NCBI RefSeq assembly: GCF_008935055.1
Contig: NZ_CP043028.1
Coordinates: 695,501 to 759,500, forward strand
Length of the DNA stretch: 64,000 nucleotides
DNA from: Pseudobutyrivibrio xylanivorans
Lineage (GTDB): Bacteria; Bacillota; Clostridia; Lachnospirales; Lachnospiraceae
Direction: 5' to 3'
Position 1 is the first letter of the stretch, and every line of letters starts with the position of its first letter. Below, piece by piece: positions 34,165 to 44,653 of this stretch. A model generated the notes under the pieces. The model did not search any database. It was given only the letters and a program-made list of their open reading frames with translations, and was not told the origin of the DNA. A program made the translations under genes and the position numbers.

Positions 34165-36135
34165 TTACTGCACAATGGTAATATTATAAAATTCCGCTTT
34201 GCCATCCATATTGTTCATGACATAAAACTGTATATCATTGATATATTTTTTTATCGTTAAATCCATAACTGCCTGCTCATCAGATACAGACAAAAGAGTA
34301 TATTCAATATCCTCGTTTTGCTGCTGCGAATATATATCAAATTCACATATATTTAAGTTTTTGCCATTCACAGTAACAATATAATGACCTGGTGAAATGT
34401 TAAGATATGGACCATGTACTATTCCACCCTGTGTGATATAAATTACATCCTCTTCCCAGACACCACCGTAGTTAAAGTCAAGCTCTCTTGGATTTAGGAT
34501 TCCATCATCAAGTCCGTTTGTAAATCTGTCGGCAATATCATTCTTATAAACATAAACAAATACTCTTACAGAGCCATCATATAAATCACCTAATTCCAAT
34601 CCGTCGATAACATAGACCTCTGCTGGCTCGCCAACTAATCTTGTTGCAGGATCAGAACCATATACTCGCATCTGCTCATTGTATTCGTTTTCGGTAAATA
34701 TAAGACCACAACGCCCCTCAGTAGGCTCGAATGCATCACTATCTACCTGAGCTACGATCTCACCAAGCGAAGCTCCAAATACCTTATAGGCACCAGATCT
34801 TATCTGCCCATTTGAATATACTTCATTTGGATATCCAACCCAATATGTTCCATACACCTTTGTAATTCCATGAGCAGAAAGTTCCTCAACAAAATGTTCT
34901 CTAGTTGCCAGCCTTTCTCGCCAGCCAATTGTCATTTTGCTGTACCCATATGAAAGTCTCAAAGTAGCTAAAACAAATAAAAATACTATTAAATAGCGAA
35001 GTATTTCCCTATCGTTAGCTATCACATGATAAATATAATTTGCTGAAATAATAAGAAATACTACAACTGTTCCATACAGATATCTCTCCTCAGTCTTATG
35101 TGACAGCACAATAACACCTATTAAAGCCATATTATGGATAGCACCAAAAGATAAATATCCCTGCTCATTATCACTGAGGTTCTTTATTCTTACCAACTGC
35201 AAAACTGGAAATACCACACAAATCAAAAGTGTTATAAGAATGCTTATCCAATTTGTAAGTCTGCTTCCGTTCTCTGTATAACCAAATATAATACAAGCAT
35301 TCACAATAGTATTTTTGATACTCTCTATTATTCTGGCAACAGAAAAATCAAGCTGCAAAGAACTATTATCACCAAAATTCATATTATGGTGGCTGCATAT
35401 AATCTTATACACTATGTGTCCCAACAATGCTGGTGCAAGCAATGTAGTCGAAGTTCTCTTTACGATTTCGACATAATCTTTTCTTTTTTTCAAAAAAACA
35501 AAAATCGCTAGTGCCAATAATAATGGGAGTATATATTCTGCAATATATCTAACCCCGCATGTAAGCATCATAAACACTAGAATACTGTGAATCACAAGTA
35601 CTCTCTTAGGTATTTCTTTGCTATTAATTACATAGAAAAACAGACCAGCACAAATTGTAACTGCTATAACTGGTCCGTCATAACCACCTTGTATAAGTAA
35701 CAAAAATCTCGCCATACCACTGCACAAAAAAGCACTGTACAATGGAATAGCGATAAGCCATGCATCATTTTTAAAGAATTTCTTAAACAGCCAGAAGAAG
35801 CCAACACAAAGAATAAGGTACACTGTAGTGTATGCTACCGAGCATGCAACAGAAGCTTTACCTATAAGGAAATTACATATAATTACAAACGGTAATACCG
35901 AAAAAGTATATACCTCACCATTCCCCGTATTCCATGTAGATGGATATAATTCATGTGTTTTCTCAACTGATTTAAAATATCTATATGCAATTGCTGAGTC
36001 AGAATGAATTACCGTTTGCCCATAAGTTAAATTTACATATACTACTACAAAAGCAGAGACTACGACTGCAATCATAAGAACTAGCTTAGTGTAAAATAAA
36101 CGTTTAGACATATTCCCCTCATCAAAAAAATTCAT
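34165..36135 (-). CDS. Multi-pass membrane protein, GT-C-like, with outside C-terminal domain (copy B)
   Basis: 656 aa and the same fold as copy A, starting 26 bases before it. The catalytic-type loop is TVIHSDSAIAYRYFKS. The C-terminal beta modules have GGIVHGPYLNISPGHY and FYNITIVQ. Two starts are possible: ATG 36135 (GAGGATAAGAC upstream) or ATG 36111 (GAGGGGAAT upstream). Copies A and B probably add related sugars to the same glycan. Confidence 0.6.
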   Translation of the reverse strand: MNFFDEGNMSKRLFYTKLVLMIAVVVSAFVVVYVNLTYGQTVIHSDSAIAYRYFKSVEKTHELYPSTWNTGNGEVYTFSVLPFVIICNFLIGKASVACSVAYTTVYLILCVGFFWLFKKFFKNDAWLIAIPLYSAFLCSGMARFLLLIQGGYDGPVIAVTICAGLFFYVINSKEIPKRVLVIHSILVFMMLTCGVRYIAEYILPLLLALAIFVFLKKRKDYVEIVKRTSTTLLAPALLGHIVYKIICSHHNMNFGDNSSLQLDFSVARIIESIKNTIVNACIIFGYTENGSRLTNWISILITLLICVVFPVLQLVRIKNLSDNEQGYLSFGAIHNMALIGVIVLSHKTEERYLYGTVVVFLIISANYIYHVIANDREILRYLIVFLFVLATLRLSYGYSKMTIGWRERLATREHFVEELSAHGITKVYGTYWVGYPNEVYSNGQIRSGAYKVFGASLGEIVAQVDSDAFEPTEGRCGLIFTENEYNEQMRVYGSDPATRLVGEPAEVYVIDGLELGDLYDGSVRVFVYVYKNDIADRFTNGLDDGILNPRELDFNYGGVWEEDVIYITQGGIVHGPYLNISPGHYIVTVNGKNLNICEFDIYSQQQNEDIEYTLLSVSDEQAVMDLTIKKYINDIQFYVMNNMDGKAEFYNITIVQ

Positions 36136-36152
36136 GTCTTATCCTCGCAATT

Positions 36153-37640
36153 CTACTGATTTATATAAACTCTCACCGATTTCTTCCCATACCACATAGC
36201 CGCACACTGGTTTGTTCCACCATAATAGCCTCTAGCCCATTCTGGCACGAAGTTTGTTCCCTCATCAATACCTACTGGGTATGAGAATCTGGTCCATGGA
36301 ACATTTTCTCTCTTCACTTCTACATCCATTTCTGGGGATTGTTCTATCTCTTCGATAATGCCTTCCCAGGTATAGTAAATAGTCTTAATCTGCTCGCGCT
36401 GTCTGATGATATCATATGGCACAATGTACATAAGTGTACCCATAAGCTTTGCTGCTCCAAGTGCTACAACTAATACTACTGCTGCAACCGAAACAGACAC
36501 CTTCAGCTCAAGTGTTTTATTAAACTTATACGCCAAAGCCTGACCTAGCTGGAATGCTACAAACGCCATACCGACAAACATAACATAGTCAGCTGCGATA
36601 AGTGCTCTAGGTGTAATTTCCTCACCCAGCTTCTTTCTCTCACCAGCAACATATGGGAAGAGCGCACCAAACGCCGCAATGAAAGTTAATACAAAGCCTG
36701 CAATTACGTTCACAAATTTAGGATTATCCTTAGCCTTAATTGTAAGGCTGATTAAAATAATTGCTACAAATAGACCAAGTGTCCATGGATACTTTATAAG
36801 AGTCTCCACCATTCTCTTACCCAATGTATAAAGAGTAATATAAGCACCCTTAATAAGATTCATCTCACCCTTGTTATGGCTGTCAACTCTCTTATAGTTT
36901 CCTGGTGCAATTACAGTTATAACACCACTGATTACATAACAAATTAAAGGAAGAGCTTTCTTCCAGAAACCATCAGGATTATCGTTTTTACGAATAAATA
37001 CAACATACAGGAAAAACAATCCCATAGGGACACAGTTCATCAAACCTGTACAAACGATAACACCCTCGATAATAGAAATAACATAGCTCTTCTGATCCTG
37101 AGTCTGAACATATTTAACGATGTGACTATAGCAGAAGAACATAAGCATCAGCATAAATGAATATCCTGGCACACCTGTCCACCAGTTATATACATCTGCA
37201 TAATAATAGGTTGTGAAGATAAGAGTGATAACACAGAATGTGAAAGCACTCTTGATGAATGTATTCTCAATCTGTAAAAAACATCCAGCAAGCTTTCTCA
37301 CTGCAAAAATCATTCCAATAGCTATAGCAAGAAATACGATAATCATACAGATTCCAAAGGAATGACCTGCATCATTAAACCAATATAATGGGTTAAATAA
37401 AATCTGAATAAGAACAGCAAATACGCCTGACTGTCCAAACCAGTTCATATAGTTCCAGGCAACTCTGTTAAAGGCTTCCACGATTCTATTAGATGAAAAC
37501 CACTCTATTGCCCAGGCAAAGTCGTCTGTAGCCGGCATGGAATAATATACCGAATAAACAAATGGAGCAAACAAACATATGTAGAGAAATACAAATAATA
37601 TTTTGCTCACCTTTTCATTAAATAACGTCTTATTATGCAT
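36153..37640 (-). CDS. DUF6056-like multi-pass membrane protein (copy A)
   Basis: 495 aa with about 11 membrane segments. The first loop after the N-terminal helix has YSMPATDDFAWAIEW, with paired Asp as in GT-C catalytic loops. A mid-protein segment has YYADVYNWWTGVPGYSFML. The outside tail has DIIRQREQIKTIYYTW. It matches the next gene (37659) along its length. This is the kind of protein catalogued as DUF6056 in Lachnospiraceae polysaccharide loci. Function unproven; outside glycosyl transfer is the best guess. Confidence 0.6.
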   Translation of the reverse strand: MHNKTLFNEKVSKILFVFLYICLFAPFVYSVYYSMPATDDFAWAIEWFSSNRIVEAFNRVAWNYMNWFGQSGVFAVLIQILFNPLYWFNDAGHSFGICMIIVFLAIAIGMIFAVRKLAGCFLQIENTFIKSAFTFCVITLIFTTYYYADVYNWWTGVPGYSFMLMLMFFCYSHIVKYVQTQDQKSYVISIIEGVIVCTGLMNCVPMGLFFLYVVFIRKNDNPDGFWKKALPLICYVISGVITVIAPGNYKRVDSHNKGEMNLIKGAYITLYTLGKRMVETLIKYPWTLGLFVAIILISLTIKAKDNPKFVNVIAGFVLTFIAAFGALFPYVAGERKKLGEEITPRALIAADYVMFVGMAFVAFQLGQALAYKFNKTLELKVSVSVAAVVLVVALGAAKLMGTLMYIVPYDIIRQREQIKTIYYTWEGIIEEIEQSPEMDVEVKRENVPWTRFSYPVGIDEGTNFVPEWARGYYGGTNQCAAMWYGKKSVRVYINQ

Positions 37641-37658
37641 TTTTATACTCCCAAAAAC

Positions 37659-39110
37659 TTACTCAATCACATACTTGATCGACTTCTTCTGATAATAAAC
37701 ATTAGGCATAATCGTGCCATCCACAAAAATAGAATCCAAAGGAAGGTCGTAGGAATCCTCCTCCACTAATCCCATATACAGAAAATATGGAGACCAGGCT
37801 GGCTCCTCTGTTCTTGTGATTACCACATCATCCTCAGCCGAATTTTCGATTTCAAGAATAACACCATTCCAGTAATCGTAGCTCTGTGTTATCAAATCTC
37901 TTTTGCTAATAATATCTGTCTGGATAACAGGCTTTGTGCCACCGCGTACTACAAATGCCGCTGTAGCAAGTACACATAATGCGGCGAGCCCGATAACTAC
38001 CTTGCCATTTCTAAATAATCTTCCAAGTCTTATGCATCCAATACCAATTCCGATGAAAAGAAGATAATCAAACAGATACTGCATTCTTACATCAAGATAA
38101 GTTGTAGTCATGGCTCTTCCATACACATATGGAAATACTGCGCCAAAGACAGTGATAAAAGTCATCACTGCAGTAAGAATAATATTATTACCATCCTTAA
38201 ATGAAGCATGACCTGCTTTGAAGCCGAGAATGATAAGTCCCATAAAAAGCAGTACAGCTACTGGATGATAGAAAACCACATCCTTAACTCTAACAACAAT
38301 ATCAATCACAATCTGCTTTACAGCCATAGGCACGCTAGGCTCAATCTCATATGTATCCTGTCTGGCAAAATTACCTGGTGCAAATACAGTAGTTATTCCA
38401 CCAATCATGAATACGATAAGTGGAATCAGTCTATTTATAAGAGTTTTCTTATTCTTGTAATCGCAGCGGCAAACATAAAAGACCACATACAAATACAGCA
38501 CACCAAGTGGTACATCAAAGAACTCATTTGTAGCAGGAATAAGTCCGGCTAAAATCGTACCCACATAAAACTTCTTCTGTAATGTCTCTTCATATCTCAC
38601 CGCAAATGTAAGTGTCAGCAAGAAACATGCAAAAGGTACTGTGTAGGCAGTAGCGCCAATGTACCAATTATATGCCTCAGAATAATAGAAGGTTGTAAAG
38701 CATACAGCCACAATCAAAAATATTGCCACATTAAGCAATGTTCCCTCAAGCTTCAGAAGTCTGTTTAACAAAACTCTGAAGGTATAAAGAATTACAGCAA
38801 ACACGATAAGAAAAACAATGATGTCACAGATACCGTAAAATCTTCCCATATGTCTTTGAATGTTTAGCGGATTAATGAGCTTTTGGAAGAAAAATGTAAG
38901 CCATCTTCCACTATGGTATTTCCAGCTCCATAAACTGTAGCCTGCTGCATCCACCAAAAGGTTATCTGAGATAGATCTTGTTCCAAAGGAAAAATCATCA
39001 CATGCAGGCACTGAATTATACATTGAAAACGCCATAGGAATAATCATTACCACGTAGAGAATTCCCATTACGCAATTAACTATCTTTTCACTTAATGATT
39101 TATTCATCAA
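37659..39110 (-). CDS. DUF6056-like multi-pass membrane protein (copy B)
   Basis: 483 aa, tandem paralogue of the gene at 36153, 18 bases apart. Shared marks are YNSVPACDDFSFG, YYSEAYNWYIGATAYTVP and the tail DIISKRDLITQSYDYW. It lies downstream of a cytosolic GT4 in the same operon. Confidence 0.6.
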   Translation of the reverse strand: MMNKSLSEKIVNCVMGILYVVMIIPMAFSMYNSVPACDDFSFGTRSISDNLLVDAAGYSLWSWKYHSGRWLTFFFQKLINPLNIQRHMGRFYGICDIIVFLIVFAVILYTFRVLLNRLLKLEGTLLNVAIFLIVAVCFTTFYYSEAYNWYIGATAYTVPFACFLLTLTFAVRYEETLQKKFYVGTILAGLIPATNEFFDVPLGVLYLYVVFYVCRCDYKNKKTLINRLIPLIVFMIGGITTVFAPGNFARQDTYEIEPSVPMAVKQIVIDIVVRVKDVVFYHPVAVLLFMGLIILGFKAGHASFKDGNNIILTAVMTFITVFGAVFPYVYGRAMTTTYLDVRMQYLFDYLLFIGIGIGCIRLGRLFRNGKVVIGLAALCVLATAAFVVRGGTKPVIQTDIISKRDLITQSYDYWNGVILEIENSAEDDVVITRTEEPAWSPYFLYMGLVEEDSYDLPLDSIFVDGTIMPNVYYQKKSIKYVIE

Positions 39111-39129
39111 AATCCTCCGCTTTTATAGT

Positions 39130-40344
39130 CTATTTATTTTTGCAAAGCTCATCAAAAAGCCCGTTGTACTTGTCATACATTTTCTTTTTCTCAAAATAAT
39201 GAGCCTTCTCAATGCAAGCCTTTGAGCGTTCCTCGTTCTTTGCGCCCATAGACTTTATCCCCGCAATAAGCCCTTCCTTGTCGTACTTATCCACAAGAAT
39301 TCCGCAGCTCTCGTTGATTTCTTCCCTGCATCCACCAGTATCATAGGTGACTACAGGAGTGCCGCAAGCCAATGACTCTAAAATAACTGTTGGGAAATTA
39401 TCCTCTATAGAAGCATTTACAAACACATCTGCCTCTGAATAAATCTCAATCAGCTGCTGCACATTATTGGTACGAGTGATAGGAATGATTTCCTTTGGTA
39501 CCTCTGCCACCTGCTCAGGCTGTAGGCCTACAATAACAAGCTTGTAGTCATCTGGTAGGTTTTGTCCTATATATTTAATATCCTCAAAGCCCTTTCGAAC
39601 CGTCCACTCTGAGGCAAGGGCAAGAACCATCTTCTTATCTTCTATGCCATGAGATTTTTTAAATTCTCCCTTGGAAGGCTTAAATAAATCCAAATCAATT
39701 CCGTTGTTAATAACTTCTATTCTGCACTCCTTAAGAAATGACTCCCTTGCCAAATCTCCAAGCCATGCTGAAGGTGCTACAAGGGTAAGGTTCTTACTGA
39801 TACCAGCAAAGAGCTCCTTCTTTAATTCGTAATTACGTTTTGACTTGTCCAGCCAGATTGATTTTGGATATCTCCTAAGCTCTGGACAATGATGACAGCC
39901 TGTCTTCCATTTATCACAACCTGCCAAATCAAAATATGGGCAATGTCCAGTGAATGGCCAGCAATCATGAAGTGTCCAAACCACAGGAATATCGGCTTCC
40001 TTAAGGTACTCAAATAAAATCTTATAATTACAAAAATAGCCATGGATGTTGTGGAGATTCACAATATCTGGCTGAAATTCCTTAAGTCTCTTTACCAGCT
40101 TTTTAGTGGCTATCACAGAGCCAAGGCCATGAGCATCAAACAATCTGGTAATAACCAAATGCCATGCCAAATAAAATTTATTTCCAATCTTATAGCGGTT
40201 CACACCATCGCCTTCGTTTGCTTGTCTGGCCCAGCACGCCAAGCCCTCGTTTCCAGCCGCTATATAGTTTTTATATATGTCATCACAGATAGTGGCTGGC
40301 CCGCCGCCTTTTCCACTTTCCGCATTGATTACCGCAAGCTTCAT
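39130..40344 (-). CDS. Glycosyltransferase family 4 (cytosolic GT-B)
   Basis: 404 aa GT-B enzyme. N-terminal glycine-rich GKGGGPAT at 10-17; NLHNIHGYFCNY and TLHDCWPFTGHCPYFDLAGCDKW at about 96-140, typical of the WcaL/GumH-like group with a Cys-rich stretch. NNGIDLDLFKP opens the nucleotide-sugar domain, and ANASIEDNFPTVILESLACG-like text (VNASIEDNFPTVILES) holds the E-x7-E motif. It is one of very few cytosolic transferases here, so it may build the core of the lipid-linked unit. Confidence 0.88.
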   Translation of the reverse strand: MKLAVINAESGKGGGPATICDDIYKNYIAAGNEGLACWARQANEGDGVNRYKIGNKFYLAWHLVITRLFDAHGLGSVIATKKLVKRLKEFQPDIVNLHNIHGYFCNYKILFEYLKEADIPVVWTLHDCWPFTGHCPYFDLAGCDKWKTGCHHCPELRRYPKSIWLDKSKRNYELKKELFAGISKNLTLVAPSAWLGDLARESFLKECRIEVINNGIDLDLFKPSKGEFKKSHGIEDKKMVLALASEWTVRKGFEDIKYIGQNLPDDYKLVIVGLQPEQVAEVPKEIIPITRTNNVQQLIEIYSEADVFVNASIEDNFPTVILESLACGTPVVTYDTGGCREEINESCGILVDKYDKEGLIAGIKSMGAKNEERSKACIEKAHYFEKKKMYDKYNGLFDELCKNK

Positions 40345-40369
40345 TTTATAATTCTCTCTTACTAATCTG

Positions 40370-41302
40370 TTATTTAAGGTATTTACGTGGAATCATGTAC
40401 ACAAGCTTTCCCTTTTTAGAAAGCTCAATAAGCACATCCATCATCTTCTTGCAATCCTCTACAATACCAAGATTGCAGCCTCCGATATAGGTCTCATCAA
40501 GAACTCCAGCTTCCTTGAGCATTCCAGAGGTGCGCTCCTCCATGCAGTACTGAGCCCACTTATCCGCCTGCACTCTTACAAGCTTCTCAGATACCTCTCC
40601 GTCTATACGAACCTTATAGTATCTCTCCTCATACCAGTCCTTTACAGGCCAATCCTCGCCCATTAAATCCGGAACCATATGAGAGCCCATTGTGTTGCTG
40701 CTACTTGCCTTCACACCTGCAAAGAGCAGCTTAGCACGATTCTCGTAGCAATACTGCCATGCACTTGTCTTATCATAAACCGATGTTGCTTCCATATCAT
40801 GCGCCATCATCTCTTTTGCCTTTGGTCCCATGGCTGCAAGTGAATTATATGGGAAGGCTGTACGAATCACATCCGGCTCGCACAAAAACTTATTTGGAAG
40901 CATTCCTGTCCAACAGATAGTCTTCTTTGGGTCGTACGGTCTGCTCTTTTCTGTAGGAGCTGTAAGATTTGTGGTTGGAAAGCAAGGAAGCACAAAGGTA
41001 ATACCATTTTCCTTCACCTGCTTTTTCATAAAGTCGATAAACTCTTCAGCAGTGATACCGATAGTTTTGAGTCCATCCATAGAAGAATGAATGAGAACAA
41101 TATCTTCAGGCTCTAAAACTGCCAATACTCTCTCGAAAAACATTGCCTTGAGATTCGGATCAATCTCTTCTGCCACTACTGTTCCATGACTTTTCTTAGC
41201 TCTTATTTTCTTTGCAGTTTGTTTAAGCTTTGGAAATTTTCCAAGAATAACTCTTGAGCCAACCTCGATAATTCCAAATCGCTCTAAAAGAGAAAGCTCC
41301 AT
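40370..41302 (-). CDS. AAC(3)-like N-acyltransferase in polysaccharide locus
   Basis: 310 aa of the aminoglycoside 3-N-acetyltransferase family. IVLIHSSMDGLKTIG at about 72-86, FVLPCFPTTN, and ASSSNTMGSHMVPDL with His near the C-terminal third are family marks. In polysaccharide clusters these enzymes acylate an amino sugar rather than confer drug resistance. It lies 4 bases after the beta-propeller gene and before the GT4, so glycan acylation is the likely job. The acyl donor might be acetyl-CoA or a carrier-bound group from the 44637-48415 module. Confidence 0.75.
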   Translation of the reverse strand: MELSLLERFGIIEVGSRVILGKFPKLKQTAKKIRAKKSHGTVVAEEIDPNLKAMFFERVLAVLEPEDIVLIHSSMDGLKTIGITAEEFIDFMKKQVKENGITFVLPCFPTTNLTAPTEKSRPYDPKKTICWTGMLPNKFLCEPDVIRTAFPYNSLAAMGPKAKEMMAHDMEATSVYDKTSAWQYCYENRAKLLFAGVKASSSNTMGSHMVPDLMGEDWPVKDWYEERYYKVRIDGEVSEKLVRVQADKWAQYCMEERTSGMLKEAGVLDETYIGGCNLGIVEDCKKMMDVLIELSKKGKLVYMIPRKYLK

Positions 41303-41306
41303 TTAA

Positions 41307-42389
41307 CTAAACTCCTAATTCATCTATAAGAATTGTCTTGTTATCGTATTTGCGAAGTGCCTGACCAGTCATAAATATCTTTCCGACTCCATTAGGAAAC
41401 ATGATAGTTCCGAACTGCCCTGCTCCCATCGGAATAATATCCTTTTTACCTGAGAAGATTTCCTTTGCCTCAGCCTTTCCATCAACCCACTTAACATAGT
41501 AAACGTGGCTGACTCTATCCTTTACGCCTAGTCCAAGCTTATATGTAAACTGATATTTTAATCCTGTAATGCGGCTATCCGGCTCTACCGATGTAGAAAA
41601 AATCATTTCATCTTCCGAAATCGCCTGACCATAGATGCAAGGTCCGGCAATAGGCATTACAGCCGTTATATCTTTAGTATCAAAATCCAACTGATACAAA
41701 TAATTCTGTTCTAATGGTGTGTCTGTGGTATACAAAAGACCATTTTCTATATGAAGCGCCACGCAAGCTCTGTAGGCCTGCTTACCGCTGACTATCACCT
41801 TTACTTCACTGAAATCATTTTTAGCTTCGTAGATTCCTGACTCTTCATCCTTATCTCCAGTAAGGATGTAAACACAATCCTTCTGTGGGCATGGCACAAG
41901 CCCATGTATGTGATATATGCTTCCTGCCGGGAAGGTGTATACCACCTGCCAGCTTCCATCTAAATTTCTTCTATGGATATTTACTTCAGCACCTTCATGG
42001 TTTAAAAAGTACTCACCATAATATATGCCATCTGTAAAACCTGTCACGCCTTCTATCTTTGTAAAGCAAAGAGGATTGTTCATTTCTGAACGGAAGCTGT
42101 GTTCCTCTGTAATTTCACCAGTGCCACAATTCACTCTAAAAATTGCACCATGATACGAAACAAGTGCCACATGATCATTCACGAAGACACCGCACCTTGG
42201 CTCCAATCTCAGTGCTCGAGAAAACAACCTAATAGAACCAATGGTTCTCTTTACAGATGAGATAGGCAGCGCCACAATCTTTCTCCTGCTACAGCTAATA
42301 TCTTCAGATATAAAAAGCTTTGGCCCCTTACTAAATAAATAGTATTTATTTGAAAAACAAATCAGCTTGTTTTTATAAATATTCATCAT
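41307..42389 (-). CDS. Hypothetical beta-propeller-like protein
   Basis: 360 aa, no signal peptide and no membrane helix. It has repeated beta-strand units with aromatic-glycine turns (HGLVPCPQKDCVYILTGD, NGLLYTTDTPLEQNYLYQL), which suggests a propeller. I do not recognise a named family. Its start overlaps the YfhO stop (TAATG), so it is coupled to that gene. It might be a lyase-like or binding protein for the glycan, but no catalytic set is visible. Confidence 0.55.
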   Translation of the reverse strand: MMNIYKNKLICFSNKYYLFSKGPKLFISEDISCSRRKIVALPISSVKRTIGSIRLFSRALRLEPRCGVFVNDHVALVSYHGAIFRVNCGTGEITEEHSFRSEMNNPLCFTKIEGVTGFTDGIYYGEYFLNHEGAEVNIHRRNLDGSWQVVYTFPAGSIYHIHGLVPCPQKDCVYILTGDKDEESGIYEAKNDFSEVKVIVSGKQAYRACVALHIENGLLYTTDTPLEQNYLYQLDFDTKDITAVMPIAGPCIYGQAISEDEMIFSTSVEPDSRITGLKYQFTYKLGLGVKDRVSHVYYVKWVDGKAEAKEIFSGKKDIIPMGAGQFGTIMFPNGVGKIFMTGQALRKYDNKTILIDELGV

Positions 42390-44653
42390 TAGATTTTACC
42401 ATTTCTCTTATGTAATGTAAAAAACAGGAAGATTATCCAACACACTGCGGAAATAGCTTCACCCGCTCTAAGCCCTGGTGTCACATAATCGAATACCACC
42501 TTGTGTTCTCCGGCAGGTACCTTTATAAGCATCATGCCACCGGACACAATGATGTCTGTCTCCTGCCCGTCCACTGTAGCTGTCCAGCCAGCGTCATAAG
42601 GAACACTAAAATATACATAAGTGTCCTTATCATATCCAGTGACACACTTCATGCCATGGCCATCCTTTTCAAAACCAAGAACAGCTCCATAGGTGTGTTC
42701 CACCACATAGTCATTTACTGATGTTTCAAAATCAATATTCTCAGCCTTCTTCTCAGGCAAATCACCTGCCACCTGAGCATACTGCTCCTTAGAAACCTCG
42801 TCTTCACTGATAACCACGCTATCCAAAAGAGCAATGGCTCTCTGATTTACATCAAGCCTTCTCAGCTCTTCTTCAGTGATGTAAGAATCCGCTGCAAAAC
42901 CAATTGGACATGCTCCACGCTCCATGAGATACATAGTCTCAAGGTTTGTAGGATACTCTGCTATACATGTTCCAGTTGGATCAAAGGACAGATAATACTT
43001 ACCTGCCAACAGCTCAGCCAGTCCTGGGATTTCATTCTTGGGCATAGCCGATTCCTGAGAATAATAATCAAATAAATCCTCAAAATCACGAATGCTGTTT
43101 GTATCTGTAGAAGACTGATTTGTAAAGCCTGCTACATGTGCAGTCATGCTGATAAGATTCATAGTATCGTTTAGTCTGTACTGATTATTAGGAAGCTCCA
43201 ACTGAGTTCCAACAAGAAATCTCTGCTTATAGGCCTGATATCCCATCCAGGCACTTCCTCTGTAGAAAAACATCACAGAAGCAAGAAGTACAAGAGCACA
43301 TGCTGATGTACCTGCAAACATTCTCTTATAAACCTGACTATCGTTGATTACAAAAATAGCTGTGAGAATAGCTCCACCAACAGCTATGGTAATCCATGCA
43401 AATAATTTTATATATGAATTAATCCATACTCTGTCTCCCACCTGGCCTGCATTGAAAGCAAATAGTACTGCAATAAATATAGCGATAAAACAGATATAGA
43501 TTCCCGTACCAAGCTTCACAGCTTTAGCATCTGGTTCCTCCAGCATTCTAATAGATGCAAGTACAGCCATAAGTGCAAACATATACCACCATCGCATCTG
43601 AGCCGCACTGTATAAATAAAACAAATCACTGAGAAGTGGAATAAAGCATGCCACTGCACAGCAAATAATAATCTTTGACAGCCAGTCTCTCTTCTTGATC
43701 AGATAAGCAATAACCATCCCAAGACCTATCATTGGAAAGTAGAAACCATGGCTTGAAAATCTTGTCTCATAGATAGAACTCATTACAGTCATAGGTTCTC
43801 CTGGCAGCAACAGGTTCCTAATGATGTACATGTACTCGCTAAGGTCTGTTGTCAGCATTGACAGAAAGCCCTTGAAATTACCTGTACGTGGATTCCCTGA
43901 TACAAAAATAATATTAGGCACAAATATGATTGCAGCCATACCCACGCCAAAGATTCCGCAACCTACACACTTTATGGCATCCATTGCCATTGCTTTGATA
44001 TCGCGGCTTCCAAATCTGCAAATATAATAAATTACAAGGAAAACTACTTCTCCTACGAAGAAGAAATAATTAACTATGCAATTTAAAAATATCGTAAAGA
44101 CGAAGAACTTATAATCCTTTTTCTCCTTGTAACGCTCCAGTCCTATCAGAAGAAGCGGGAAGAAACAGATCGCTTCGTGGAAATGATAATAAACCATGTT
44201 TACAAGTGAATAGCCACAGAATGCATAGAGCACTGAGCCAAGCACTGCCCACTTACTGTCATTTACAAATCTTCTAAGGTATAGGCAGGAGAAAACACCT
44301 GCAAAAGAAAACTTAAGCATGAATATCCAGGCTACGATATATGGGAAAGCGTTTGCTGGGAACAGCATACTAAGCCAGAAGAATGGGCTTCCAAGCTCAT
44401 AAAAGCTGAATCCATCCATTGTAGATGTACCAAGATCAATATCCCAGCTAAAACCACTGATACCACTATCTAAAAGTGCATTGTGCAAGCCAATGGTAAA
44501 TGGGATTTGCTGGTCGTTAAAATCGTTTGTTAACACAAAAAAGCCTTCTCCCTTAATTACAAAAGGTAAAAAAGAGAGAAAAGCTATTATAAAACAAATT
44601 ATTCCGGATTTTACAAAATCCTTTTTAAAGAAGTCTTTAATTTTCGTACTCAT
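42389..44653 (-). CDS. YfhO-family membrane protein (GT-C, glycosylation of surface polymer)
   Basis: 754 aa with about 13 membrane segments. The start has GIICFIIAFLSFLPFVIKG, then NDFNDQQIPFTIGLHNAL with the Asp pair and DIDLGTSTMDGFSFYELGSPFFW, a YfhO hallmark. The C-terminal outside part ends YDAGWTATVDGQETDI and VPAGEHKVVFDY before a last helix, also typical. YfhO proteins glycosylate lipoteichoic acid or other wall polymers with lipid-linked sugars. The first 17 bases overlap the end of the PLP decarboxylase gene. Confidence 0.85.
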   Translation of the reverse strand: MSTKIKDFFKKDFVKSGIICFIIAFLSFLPFVIKGEGFFVLTNDFNDQQIPFTIGLHNALLDSGISGFSWDIDLGTSTMDGFSFYELGSPFFWLSMLFPANAFPYIVAWIFMLKFSFAGVFSCLYLRRFVNDSKWAVLGSVLYAFCGYSLVNMVYYHFHEAICFFPLLLIGLERYKEKKDYKFFVFTIFLNCIVNYFFFVGEVVFLVIYYICRFGSRDIKAMAMDAIKCVGCGIFGVGMAAIIFVPNIIFVSGNPRTGNFKGFLSMLTTDLSEYMYIIRNLLLPGEPMTVMSSIYETRFSSHGFYFPMIGLGMVIAYLIKKRDWLSKIIICCAVACFIPLLSDLFYLYSAAQMRWWYMFALMAVLASIRMLEEPDAKAVKLGTGIYICFIAIFIAVLFAFNAGQVGDRVWINSYIKLFAWITIAVGGAILTAIFVINDSQVYKRMFAGTSACALVLLASVMFFYRGSAWMGYQAYKQRFLVGTQLELPNNQYRLNDTMNLISMTAHVAGFTNQSSTDTNSIRDFEDLFDYYSQESAMPKNEIPGLAELLAGKYYLSFDPTGTCIAEYPTNLETMYLMERGACPIGFAADSYITEEELRRLDVNQRAIALLDSVVISEDEVSKEQYAQVAGDLPEKKAENIDFETSVNDYVVEHTYGAVLGFEKDGHGMKCVTGYDKDTYVYFSVPYDAGWTATVDGQETDIIVSGGMMLIKVPAGEHKVVFDYVTPGLRAGEAISAVCWIIFLFFTLHKRNGKI

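Noticed and set aside
40370..41302. AAC(3)-like gene as antibiotic resistance
   Set aside because: It is embedded in a glycan operon with coupled neighbours, so acylation of an amino sugar is a better reading.
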